64,000 bases of DNA from an uncultured Cellulomonas sp. (lineage in GTDB: Bacteria; Actinomycetota; Actinomycetes; Actinomycetales; Cellulomonadaceae), in assembly GCF_947494015.1 (NCBI RefSeq), contig NZ_CANLTL010000002.1, positions 62,001-126,000 of the forward strand. The letters are read 5' to 3'. Below, one piece after another: positions 57,535 to 64,000 of this stretch. The notes below the pieces were generated by a model. That model saw only the letters and a list, made by a program, of their open reading frames with translations. It was not told where the DNA came from and did not search any database. The position numbers and the translations under genes were made by a program. The first letter of the stretch is position 1, and every line of letters starts with the position of its first letter.

Positions 57535-58065
57535 TTGCACGTGCACGGCCCCGGACAGGTCGACGACCGCGGCGCGGACGACGGCTCGCCGAACGACCCG
57601 GACAGCCCCGCGGACACGGACGAGGGCCTGGCCAGCAGCCGCCCGCCCGCCAACTTCGCGGCCGTGCGCACCTGGGCGCTGAACACCGTGCAGGAGCTGG
57701 CGGCGCTGCGATCGGCGCTGCGGCGCGAGCTCGCCGCCGGCGCCGACCCCGAGCCCGAGCTCGGCACGGTCGCGGACCAGATGGTGCTGGTCGCCTCCGA
57801 GCTCGCCACGAACGCGCTGCGGCACGGCATCCCGCCCACCATCGTGCAGCTGTCCCGCAACCAGGAGACCTTCCTGCTCGACGTCGCCGACCACGACCTG
57901 CGCACGGCGCCGCGGATCGCGGGCACCCGCGCGCCGGGCCTGGGCGGCTTCGGCCTGCAGATCGCCCGGCGCATCGCACTGGACGTCGGCTGGTACACGT
58001 CCCGGACGACCAAGCACGTGTGGGCGCTGTTCCCCGCCCCCGACGTCCAGGGCCGGCTCGCGTAG
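57535..58065 (+). CDS. HATPase-fold anti-sigma-like regulator (RsbW-type)
   Basis: 176 aa. A short acidic N-terminus precedes a HATPase domain: VASELATNALRHGIPPTIVQL carries the N-box, and GLGGFGLQIARRI the G-box. Such proteins bind and inhibit a sigma factor or its antagonist. TTG at 57535 with CGGAGG upstream; GTG at 57541 is an alternative. TAGCGT (57482-57487) is a possible -10. The gene could work with the STAS and PP2C proteins found elsewhere in the window (inference only). Confidence 0.75.
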   Translation: MHVHGPGQVDDRGADDGSPNDPDSPADTDEGLASSRPPANFAAVRTWALNTVQELAALRSALRRELAAGADPEPELGTVADQMVLVASELATNALRHGIPPTIVQLSRNQETFLLDVADHDLRTAPRIAGTRAPGLGGFGLQIARRIALDVGWYTSRTTKHVWALFPAPDVQGRLA

Positions 58066-58121
58066 GCGCCGGCACCACGTCCCACCCGCTCGCTCGCACG
58101 CACACCTCGGAGGACGACCCG

Positions 58122-58544
58122 ATGTCCCGCACCCTGACCCGCCGCACCGGCGCCGCTGCCCTCGCACTCTCGGCCGTGGCCGCCCTGACGGCGTGCTCGC
58201 CGACCAGCCTCATCCCCGGTGGCGTCTCGGTCGGCGGTGACGCGCCGGAGGACGTCGCGGTGGAGTTCCTCGAGGAGTTCAACGAGGGCGACGTCGAGGA
58301 CGCGTGCGAGCTGGTCGACGTCGAGGGTCAGTTCGCCGGCAACGCCGCCGACTGCACCGAGAGCCTCGAGGTGGTCACCGGCCTGTGGACGCAGGAGGAC
58401 GAGTCGACCTGGGAGGTCGAGGAGTCGGTCGTCGACGACGACGGCACGGCCGCTCAGGTCCGCATCGCCCTGGAGGACTCCACCCCGGTCGCCGTCGCGC
58501 TGGAGAAGATCGACGGAGAGTGGCTGATCGTCAACTTCGGCTGA
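58122..58544 (+). CDS. Small lipoprotein of unknown function
   Basis: 140 aa. Signal peptide with lipobox LTAC (MSRTLTRRTGAAALALSAV...), then an acidic secreted domain of about 110 residues with one internal pair of Cys. GGAGGACG precedes the ATG at 58122. The C-terminal strand ALEKIDGEWLIVNFG resembles DUF4878/lumazine-binding-like secreted domains. Located on the outer face of the membrane. Next to lnt, which would acylate it. Confidence 0.75.
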   Translation: MSRTLTRRTGAAALALSAVAALTACSPTSLIPGGVSVGGDAPEDVAVEFLEEFNEGDVEDACELVDVEGQFAGNAADCTESLEVVTGLWTQEDESTWEVEESVVDDDGTAAQVRIALEDSTPVAVALEKIDGEWLIVNFG

Positions 58545-58559
58545 CCGGCAGCGGACCGG

Positions 58560-58593
58560 CCGCTGACGCCGACCCGCCGGCCGGCGTCAGCGG
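58560..58593. terminator. Bidirectional terminator between the lipoprotein and lnt genes
   Basis: CCGCTGACGCCG (58560-58571) pairs perfectly with CGGCGTCAGCGG (58582-58593) around a 10-base loop. It lies between two convergent genes. Confidence 0.65.
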
Positions 58594-58604
58594 GTGAGCC
58601 CGCG

Positions 58605-60287
58605 TCATCGGGTGAGCCCGCGTCCGCGCCGGCGACCGGCCCACAGCCCCGCGGCCAGCAGGGCGAGCGCGGCGGCGTCGACCACGGTCGCGGGCCAGCC
58701 GCCCAGCCGGTCCGCGACGGTGAGCGACGTGCGCAGCGGGAGCTCCTGGACCATCTGCTCCGCGGTGAACAGGCCGGTGCGGTCCAGCACCTCGCCGTCC
58801 GGCGCGACCATGCCGCTGACCCCGACCGTGGAGATCTGCACGACCGCCCGACCGTGCTCGGCGGCGCGGAACCGGGACATCGCGAGCTGTTGGGTGGACT
58901 CCTGGGTGAGCCCGAACGACGCGTTGTTCGTGGGGATCACCACGAGCTCGCCACCGGCGACGACGGACTCGCGGATCAGGTCGTCGTAGACCACCTCGAA
59001 GCAGATCGCCGTCGTCAGCGGCACCGGACGACCCAGCCGCTCGACCGGGACGGGCAGCAGCGCGACCTCGGTCCCCGCGGCCATGTCCCGGCCGATGAGG
59101 TCCACGAGCGGGGTGATGGCCCGGAACACGTCGCGGTAGGGGACGTACTCGCCGAACGGGACCGGGTGCTGCTTGGTGTACGCCGCCGCGCTGCCCTCCC
59201 CCGCCTGCCACAGGATGTAGTCGTTGAACCGCACCTCGGGGAAGAAGCGCTGCGTGCCCAGCAGGACGGGCGCGCCGATCGCTTCCGCGGCGCCGTCCAC
59301 CACCGCCCGCACGTCGTCGTCGGTGCGGGGGTCGACGTCCGACGCGCTCTCCGGCCACAGCACCAGGTCCAGGTCGCCGGGGTCGACCCGGTCCAGCAGC
59401 GCGGCGGTGCCGTCGGCGTGGTTCTGCGCCACCGCGCGGGCCTGCGACATCGCCTCGGCGCCCCGCGCCGGGACGTTGCCCTGCACGGCGCCGACCCGCA
59501 GCGTGCCCGCCTCGGCCCGGGTCGGCAGCGGCACGAGCGCCGGACCGAGGGCCACGACGGCCGCGACGGCGACCGCACCCGCGGCCCGGCGACGCCCGAC
59601 GTCGCCCAGCGCCGTCGCCAGCAGCGCGCCCACCACCGCGACGGCGCCGCTGACCAGCGTGGTCCCGCCGAACGGGGCGAGCGCGAGCAGCGGCGCGTCG
59701 GTCTGGGAGAACGCCAGCCGCCCCCACGGGAACCCGCCGAACGGCACACGTGCGCGCAGCTGCTCGACCGCGACCCACAGCACCGCGAACGCCAGCGCCC
59801 CCAGCCACGGGCTGCGGCGCACGGGCGGCACGCGACGGCCCCACACCCACGCGGCACCGAGCAGGCCGACGGCCGCGGCCTGCGCCACGGACAGGGCGAC
59901 CCACCCGATCGGCTGGCCGACCGCGCCGTCGGCCCACCACAGATGCGGCAGGAAGAACCCGAGCCCCCAGGCCAGCCCCACGAGGAACCCCCACCGGGCG
60001 GAGTCGCGGCGCAGCGCCACCACGAGCATCGCGATGCCGACGTAGGCCATCGGCCACCACGACCGGCCCGGGAAGGCCGTGTCGGTCAGCAGGCCCCCGG
60101 CCACCGCCAGCCCCAGCGTCCAGGGGCGAGGCGGGTGCCCCCGTCGCGATGCCCGCACCCGGGCGCGTGCGGACGGCGCCGCGGGCGCGCGGACTCCGCC
60201 GTCGTGGGCGGTGGACCCGGTCGTCGCGGTCGGTGAGGTGGCCGGTGCCGTCGCGCGCACCAGCTCCACCGGTTGATGCCGGTCCAT
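58605..60287 (-). CDS. lnt: Apolipoprotein N-acyltransferase
   Basis: 560 aa. Several N-terminal membrane segments precede a nitrilase-type domain with the expected Glu313 (LWPESASD), Lys372 (YTKQHPVPFGEYVPYR) and Cys429 (AICFEVVYDDL). It attaches the N-terminal acyl chain to lipoproteins. The C-terminal segment contains a final membrane helix and a basic tail (AGRRRGRGLTR). GGAAGG precedes the ATG at 60287. Adjacent to a lipoprotein gene. Confidence 0.95.
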   Translation of the reverse strand: MDRHQPVELVRATAPATSPTATTGSTAHDGGVRAPAAPSARARVRASRRGHPPRPWTLGLAVAGGLLTDTAFPGRSWWPMAYVGIAMLVVALRRDSARWGFLVGLAWGLGFFLPHLWWADGAVGQPIGWVALSVAQAAAVGLLGAAWVWGRRVPPVRRSPWLGALAFAVLWVAVEQLRARVPFGGFPWGRLAFSQTDAPLLALAPFGGTTLVSGAVAVVGALLATALGDVGRRRAAGAVAVAAVVALGPALVPLPTRAEAGTLRVGAVQGNVPARGAEAMSQARAVAQNHADGTAALLDRVDPGDLDLVLWPESASDVDPRTDDDVRAVVDGAAEAIGAPVLLGTQRFFPEVRFNDYILWQAGEGSAAAYTKQHPVPFGEYVPYRDVFRAITPLVDLIGRDMAAGTEVALLPVPVERLGRPVPLTTAICFEVVYDDLIRESVVAGGELVVIPTNNASFGLTQESTQQLAMSRFRAAEHGRAVVQISTVGVSGMVAPDGEVLDRTGLFTAEQMVQELPLRTSLTVADRLGGWPATVVDAAALALLAAGLWAGRRRGRGLTR

Positions 60288-60422
60288 GCCCACCTTCCGT
60301 GCCGACGTCAGGACGAGGGAGGGGCGCGCCGCGGCGGTGACCGCTCGGCGAGGCCGAGAGCGCGCGCCCTTCGCCGATGACAACGCCGGCGCGGCCCGGA
60401 TCGTTGCCGGGGGCCGCGGCCG

Positions 60423-61715
60423 ATGTTGTCGGCTGCCCGACGCCCCGGCGTCCTCGCCCGCGGGCCGCACCGTCCCGGCCGTGCGCCGGTGGGGACGGCG
60501 ACGGCCGTCGGGGCACCCCCGCGCGCGCCCCTGACCCGGGCGCAGGAGACCGCGGCGTCCCTCGGCGTGTCCGCGATCGCGTTGCTCGTGGTGACCGGCG
60601 AGACGCTCCCGGTGGGACTGATCGGCGCCGTCGCCCAGGGTCTGGACGCGACGGTCAGCCAGATCGGTCTGACGGTGAGCTGGTACGCGCTCGTCGCGGC
60701 CGCGTCCGGGGTGCCGCTGGCCCGGCTCGCGGCGCGCTTCGACCGGCGGTGGGTGCTCGTGGTGTGCGCCGTGGTGTTCGGCGTCACCCAGCTCGTCGCC
60801 GCGGCCGCCCCGAACCTGTGGGTGTTCGGGGCGGCCCGGGGCGTCGCGGCCCTGACCCACGGGGTGTACTTCGCGGTGGCGACGCCGGCCGTGGTGCGTC
60901 TGGCGCGACCGGAGATCCAGGGCCGGGTGGGCAGCAGGGTCGCGGTCGGCGGCGCGCTCGCCCTCGTGCTGGGCACGCCGCTGGGCACGCTGCTCGGGCA
61001 GGCCGCGGGCTGGCGTGTCGCGATGGCCGCGGTCGCGGTCGTCGCCCTCGGGCTGAGTCTCGTCGTCGCGCGTCTGGTGCCACCGCTGCCGCCGCCGCCG
61101 GGGTCGTCGTCGCGCGCCGATGCGGGGCTGGTGGCGACCCTGCGGTCCCGCCCGCTGGCCGTCGTCATGGCGCTGACCGCCGTGCTGGTCGCGGGGCACT
61201 TCTGCCTGTTCACCTACGTCGCCCCGTTCGCCGACGAGCGGCTGGGCGTGGCCGGCCGGGCGTTCTCGGTGCTGCTGCTCGTCTACGGGACGGCCGCGGT
61301 GCTGGGCAGCACCCTGGCGGGACGGCTCGCCGATCGGCACCCCGTGTCCGGGCTGCGCGCGGGGGCCGCCGTGTTCACCACGGCGCTCGCCTGCCTGTGG
61401 CTGGCCGGTCAGCTCGGCGGGCGCTGGTCCGGCGTCCTCGCGCTGGTCGTCTGGGGCGGCACGTTCTCGCTGCTCGTCGTCTCCACGGCGCTCGCGGTGC
61501 TGCGGCGGGCGCGCGGGCCGCGGGCCGAGACCGCCTTCGCGCTGCACGGCATCGTCTTCCAGCTCGGCATCGTGTCCGGGTCCGCGCTCGGCTCGGCGCT
61601 GCACGCGACCGGGGCCCTCGAGGTCGTGCCGCTCGTCGCGGCGTCCGCGGGCGCCGTCGTCCTCGCCCTGGCGCTGTGGGGCGGGCGGGCGTTCCGGCCG
61701 GGTGCCGTCGGCTGA
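60423..61715 (+). CDS. MFS transporter (DHA1-type exporter)
   Basis: 430 aa with about 12 membrane segments. The N-terminal first helix (LLVVTGETLPVGLIGAVAQ) and the ARLAARFDRRWVLVVCAVVFG A-motif-like loop are typical of arabinose-efflux/drug-exporter MFS proteins. The first 40 residues are Arg/Pro-rich and probably cytoplasmic. Start at ATG 60423, without a clear ribosome site (a GTG at 60489 is possible). It is divergent from lnt. Substrate unknown. Confidence 0.9.
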   Translation: MLSAARRPGVLARGPHRPGRAPVGTATAVGAPPRAPLTRAQETAASLGVSAIALLVVTGETLPVGLIGAVAQGLDATVSQIGLTVSWYALVAAASGVPLARLAARFDRRWVLVVCAVVFGVTQLVAAAAPNLWVFGAARGVAALTHGVYFAVATPAVVRLARPEIQGRVGSRVAVGGALALVLGTPLGTLLGQAAGWRVAMAAVAVVALGLSLVVARLVPPLPPPPGSSSRADAGLVATLRSRPLAVVMALTAVLVAGHFCLFTYVAPFADERLGVAGRAFSVLLLVYGTAAVLGSTLAGRLADRHPVSGLRAGAAVFTTALACLWLAGQLGGRWSGVLALVVWGGTFSLLVVSTALAVLRRARGPRAETAFALHGIVFQLGIVSGSALGSALHATGALEVVPLVAASAGAVVLALALWGGRAFRPGAVG

Positions 61716-61772
61716 CCCGTCGCCGACGCCCGCCCCCTCCTCCCGCTGCGCCGACGGGCGGCTCATCGAGCG

Positions 61773-61796
61773 GCGCCCGGGCGTGCGCCCGGGCGC
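61773..61796. terminator. Bidirectional terminator between the MFS and GH120 genes
   Basis: GCGCCCGGGC (61773-61782) pairs with GCCCGGGCGC (61787-61796) around a 4-base loop, between convergent genes. Confidence 0.6.
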
Positions 61797-61803
61797 GGCG
61801 GCG

Positions 61804-63771
61804 TCACCAGACCCGGATGCGCCCCGCTCCGCGCGGCAGCGTCGCCAGGGGGCCCGGCGGGTACGCCCGGCCCGGCTCCTTGCGCTCGCCGACCAGGTCG
61901 GTGTCCAGCAGCAGCGGGTGACCGTCCGGGTCCTCGAAGTCGGCACCCACGAACCGCACCGGCGGCAGGTCGGCGCTCGTCACCGGCTCACGGAGCGCGG
62001 CGAGGGCCTCCTCGGGCAGGTCGGTCTCCACATGCACCGCGTCGCCGTCCTCGGTCACCCCGAACCGGACCGGCCCGGCCACGACGACCGCGTGCTGCTC
62101 GTGCTCGTACGGGGCGGCGCCGTTGGCGTAGGCGTTGTGGTGGATGTACGCGGGCTGCCGGCGGGTGTGGAAGCGGCGGTGGTCCCCCTCGCTCTCCCCG
62201 AGCGTGCCCAGGTAGTCGGCGAAGGTGGCGGGGTGACCGTCGTAGCCGTGGGTGCCGTACGTCGCCTGCCCGTGCGCGGTGCTGCCCGGCTCGAACGCGA
62301 GGTCGGCGTCCCCCCCGAGGAAGAGGTTGCCGATGTAGCGGTCGTCGCCGCCGTAGACGACGGCGTACCCGCTGATCTGCGTGCTGTGCGGGCGGTGGTA
62401 CGGGGTGGCACGGTCGACGACCGGCTCCAGCCGCACCGCCCCGGCGACGAGGTTGTCCACGAAGGCGCCACCCTGGCTGAAGACCTCCAGCGCGACCGGT
62501 GAGGCCAGGACGTTGTGGTCCACCACGTACGGGCCGTGGCTGACCTCGACGAACAGGTCACGGGTGTTGGCGTAGAGCAGGTTGCGGGTCACCCGCGTGC
62601 CCTGGGTCTGCCAGTCGAGCCAGATCCCGAGCGTGCAGTCGTGGATGCGGTTGTGCACGATCTGCACGTCGATGGCCGCGTGCAGCTTGATGCCGCCGAT
62701 CTCGTGCCCGTAGAACTCCCGCTTGGTCGCGATGTGGTGGATGTGGTTGTCCTCGATCGTGGAGAACACGGCCCCGAGGTGCCCGACGACGGCGTTCTGA
62801 CCGCAGTCGTAGATCGTGTTGCGGCGCACGACGTGCGAGCCGATGTGCTCGCGGTCCCAGCCGATCTGCCGGGCTGCGAACACGGACTCCAGCTGGTACT
62901 GGTAGCCGGGCTTGTCCCCGCGCTCGGTGGACAGGTTGTGGCCGGTGGAGGCCTCCTTGCCGAGCGAGATCGCCGAGCACCTGGCGTCGTGGATGACGTT
63001 GTCCTCGATGATCCAGCCCTTGGCCCAGTTGGGCCCGACCAGACCGGGCTGGTCCGCGGTCGGCGGCGCCCACGGGGTGGCGGCGTGCGCCATCTCGAAC
63101 CCGCGCACGGTGATGTAGTCGACGTGGTGCTCGGTCGGCATGAAGACGGACCGGCGCACGTTGATCTCGACCAGCGCCGCGTTCGGGTCCGCGTCGTGGA
63201 AGTTGGCCCAGATCGACGTCGTGGACCCGCCGACCTCGGCGTACCAGACGTAGCGGGTCTGGTCCGCGTCGGCGAACGGCTCGACCGTGCCGGTCCAGCC
63301 GTCGACGGCGTCCGCGCGCCGCGGCGGGTCGTCCACCGCCCGGCGGTCGTCGACCTCGAAGAAGCTGCGGCCGTCGAGGTAGACGTCCCCGAGGTGCCTG
63401 CGGGCGCCGGCGGCCACGGGATCGATGAGCCAGTCGCCCTGCACCTCCTCGGCGAACGGGTTGACCTCGCCGAACATGGCGTTGGGGACGACGGCGACCC
63501 ACACGGTGCCGGACTCCCGGGTCCAGCCCGTGATGCGCTCGGACCCCTTGATCACGACCCGGTCGCCCGGGACCGCCGCGTAGGTGATGCGGCGGTGGTC
63601 GCTGAGGCCGCCCCGGGCCGGCCTGACCCACTCGCGGTACTCGCCCTCGTGGACGTGCACGGTGTCGCCGGGCCGCGCCAGCGCGGCCGCCCGGTTGATG
63701 GTGCGCAGCGGCGACGTCGCCGAGCCGTCGGCCTCGTCGGATCCGGTGGTCGCGACGTGGAGGTCCGTCAT
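61804..63771 (-). CDS. GH120-type beta-xylosidase (right-handed beta-helix glycosidase)
   Basis: 655 aa. A right-handed parallel beta-helix protein very similar along its length to GH120 beta-xylosidases. Asp386 in WLDWQ and Glu409 in FVEVSHGP are 23 residues apart, as are the catalytic Asp382/Glu405 of the Thermoanaerobacterium GH120 enzyme (from memory). GYQYQLESVFAARQIGWD and ATPWAPPTADQPGLVGPNW lie in the helix. It probably releases xylose from xylo-oligosaccharides in the cytoplasm. No signal peptide. The next upstream gene, cut by the edge, is another possible glycosidase. Confidence 0.85.
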   Translation of the reverse strand: MTDLHVATTGSDEADGSATSPLRTINRAAALARPGDTVHVHEGEYREWVRPARGGLSDHRRITYAAVPGDRVVIKGSERITGWTRESGTVWVAVVPNAMFGEVNPFAEEVQGDWLIDPVAAGARRHLGDVYLDGRSFFEVDDRRAVDDPPRRADAVDGWTGTVEPFADADQTRYVWYAEVGGSTTSIWANFHDADPNAALVEINVRRSVFMPTEHHVDYITVRGFEMAHAATPWAPPTADQPGLVGPNWAKGWIIEDNVIHDARCSAISLGKEASTGHNLSTERGDKPGYQYQLESVFAARQIGWDREHIGSHVVRRNTIYDCGQNAVVGHLGAVFSTIEDNHIHHIATKREFYGHEIGGIKLHAAIDVQIVHNRIHDCTLGIWLDWQTQGTRVTRNLLYANTRDLFVEVSHGPYVVDHNVLASPVALEVFSQGGAFVDNLVAGAVRLEPVVDRATPYHRPHSTQISGYAVVYGGDDRYIGNLFLGGDADLAFEPGSTAHGQATYGTHGYDGHPATFADYLGTLGESEGDHRRFHTRRQPAYIHHNAYANGAAPYEHEQHAVVVAGPVRFGVTEDGDAVHVETDLPEEALAALREPVTSADLPPVRFVGADFEDPDGHPLLLDTDLVGERKEPGRAYPPGPLATLPRGAGRIRVW

Positions 63772-63828
63772 GGCGGGCAGGCCTTTCGTGAGGAGCGGAT
63801 GGAGGTCCGGGCGACCGCGCCGCGGGAT

Positions 63829-64000
63829 CTACCGGGACAGGGCGGCGTGCAGGCGCGACCACTCGTCGCCTTGCAGCGGGAGCACCCCACCGTGCTTGGT
63901 GTCGGTCGGCATGAGGAACCGGTCCGCGGGGATCGGCTCCCAGCGGCCGCCGGCCAGGTCGGTCGTCCGGAAGCCGACGTAGCCCTGCGGGCGCCGCTCG
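63829..64000 (-). CDS. C-terminal fragment of a probable glycoside hydrolase
   Basis: Only the last 57 codons are present; the rest lies beyond the right edge. The visible end reads QGYVGFRTTDLAGGRWEPI, then ADRFLMPTDTKHGGVLPL, similar to the ends of GH43-type beta-propeller glycosidases. Located just upstream of and in the same direction as the GH120 gene, so it may be co-transcribed with it and act on xylan fragments. The family call is tentative. Confidence 0.5.
   Translation of the reverse strand, partial: ERRPQGYVGFRTTDLAGGRWEPIPADRFLMPTDTKHGGVLPLQGDEWSRLHAALSR

Noticed and set aside
1-64000. CRISPR array, prophage, integrative element or insertion sequence
   Set aside because: No transposase, integrase, repeat-spacer array or terminal repeats of an IS element were found. 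The tandem repeats at 16793, 23871 and 43347 are short, in-line and not CRISPR-like.

Overview
The window is very GC-rich (roughly three quarters G+C by eye) and reads like the chromosome of an actinobacterium of the order Micrococcales, most likely a Cellulomonas-type plant-polysaccharide degrader. This is an inference. It rests on the codon bias, a DUF222/HNH ('13E12') gene, a mycothiol-type arsenate reductase, the actinobacterial trio MSMEG_4193/DUF3090/SCO1664, and many glycoside hydrolases (GH2, three GH43-like, GH120). No tRNA, rRNA, CRISPR array, insertion sequence or prophage is visible. Many genes lack a Shine-Dalgarno sequence and instead carry a TANNNT hexamer 6-8 nt before the start codon, so leaderless transcription is common here.

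Layout, left part. An ABC ATPase is cut by the left edge (1-104). It is followed by an SDR, a PadR regulator with its membrane-protein partner (1014-2296), a divergent GH43/GH2 pair (2382-5340), an old-yellow-enzyme reductase, a small Cys-rich protein, an AGE-type sugar epimerase, a PAS-GAF-PP2C phosphatase, and two translationally coupled Gfo/Idh/MocA oxidoreductases (10669-12932). Next come the DUF222 gene, a MarR-PhzF pair, a secreted subtilisin-like protease with a Pro/Gly-rich linker, a GH43 and a regulator/hydrolase pair. The ars genes (arsR-arsC-flavodoxin) and a block of small membrane and regulatory genes follow (24443-27980).

Middle part. 28147-31305 is a ribbon-helix-helix regulator, a DUF4097 protein and a two-gene ABC exporter, preceded by five 8-bp operator repeats. 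It is followed by otsB, a formate/nitrite-type channel coupled to cyanase, an ATP-dependent DNA ligase, an envelope protein, an epimerase-like SDR, DUF808, dinB and a minimal nucleotidyltransferase.

The most distinctive block is 39627-52607. A long leftward operon encodes a sugar-binding lipoprotein, two MalF/MalG-like permeases, a DUF624 protein, an unusual hexapeptide acyltransferase fused to a helical domain, a 2-hydroxyacid dehydrogenase, a DUF2264 protein and a ThuA-like protein. Divergent from it are a heparinase II/III-like protein and a DeoR-headed regulator with a LacI-type sensor domain. Together these look like an uptake and breakdown system for an unidentified, possibly uronate-containing, glycan.

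Right part. It holds an SDR, a peptidase-E-like gene remnant, an AAA ATPase divergent from the conserved trio phosphomutase-like/DUF3090/SCO1664 (55304-57399), an HATPase anti-sigma-like protein, a lipoprotein, apolipoprotein N-acyltransferase (lnt), an MFS exporter, a GH120-type beta-xylosidase (61804-63771), and the C-terminus of another probable glycosidase running off the right edge.
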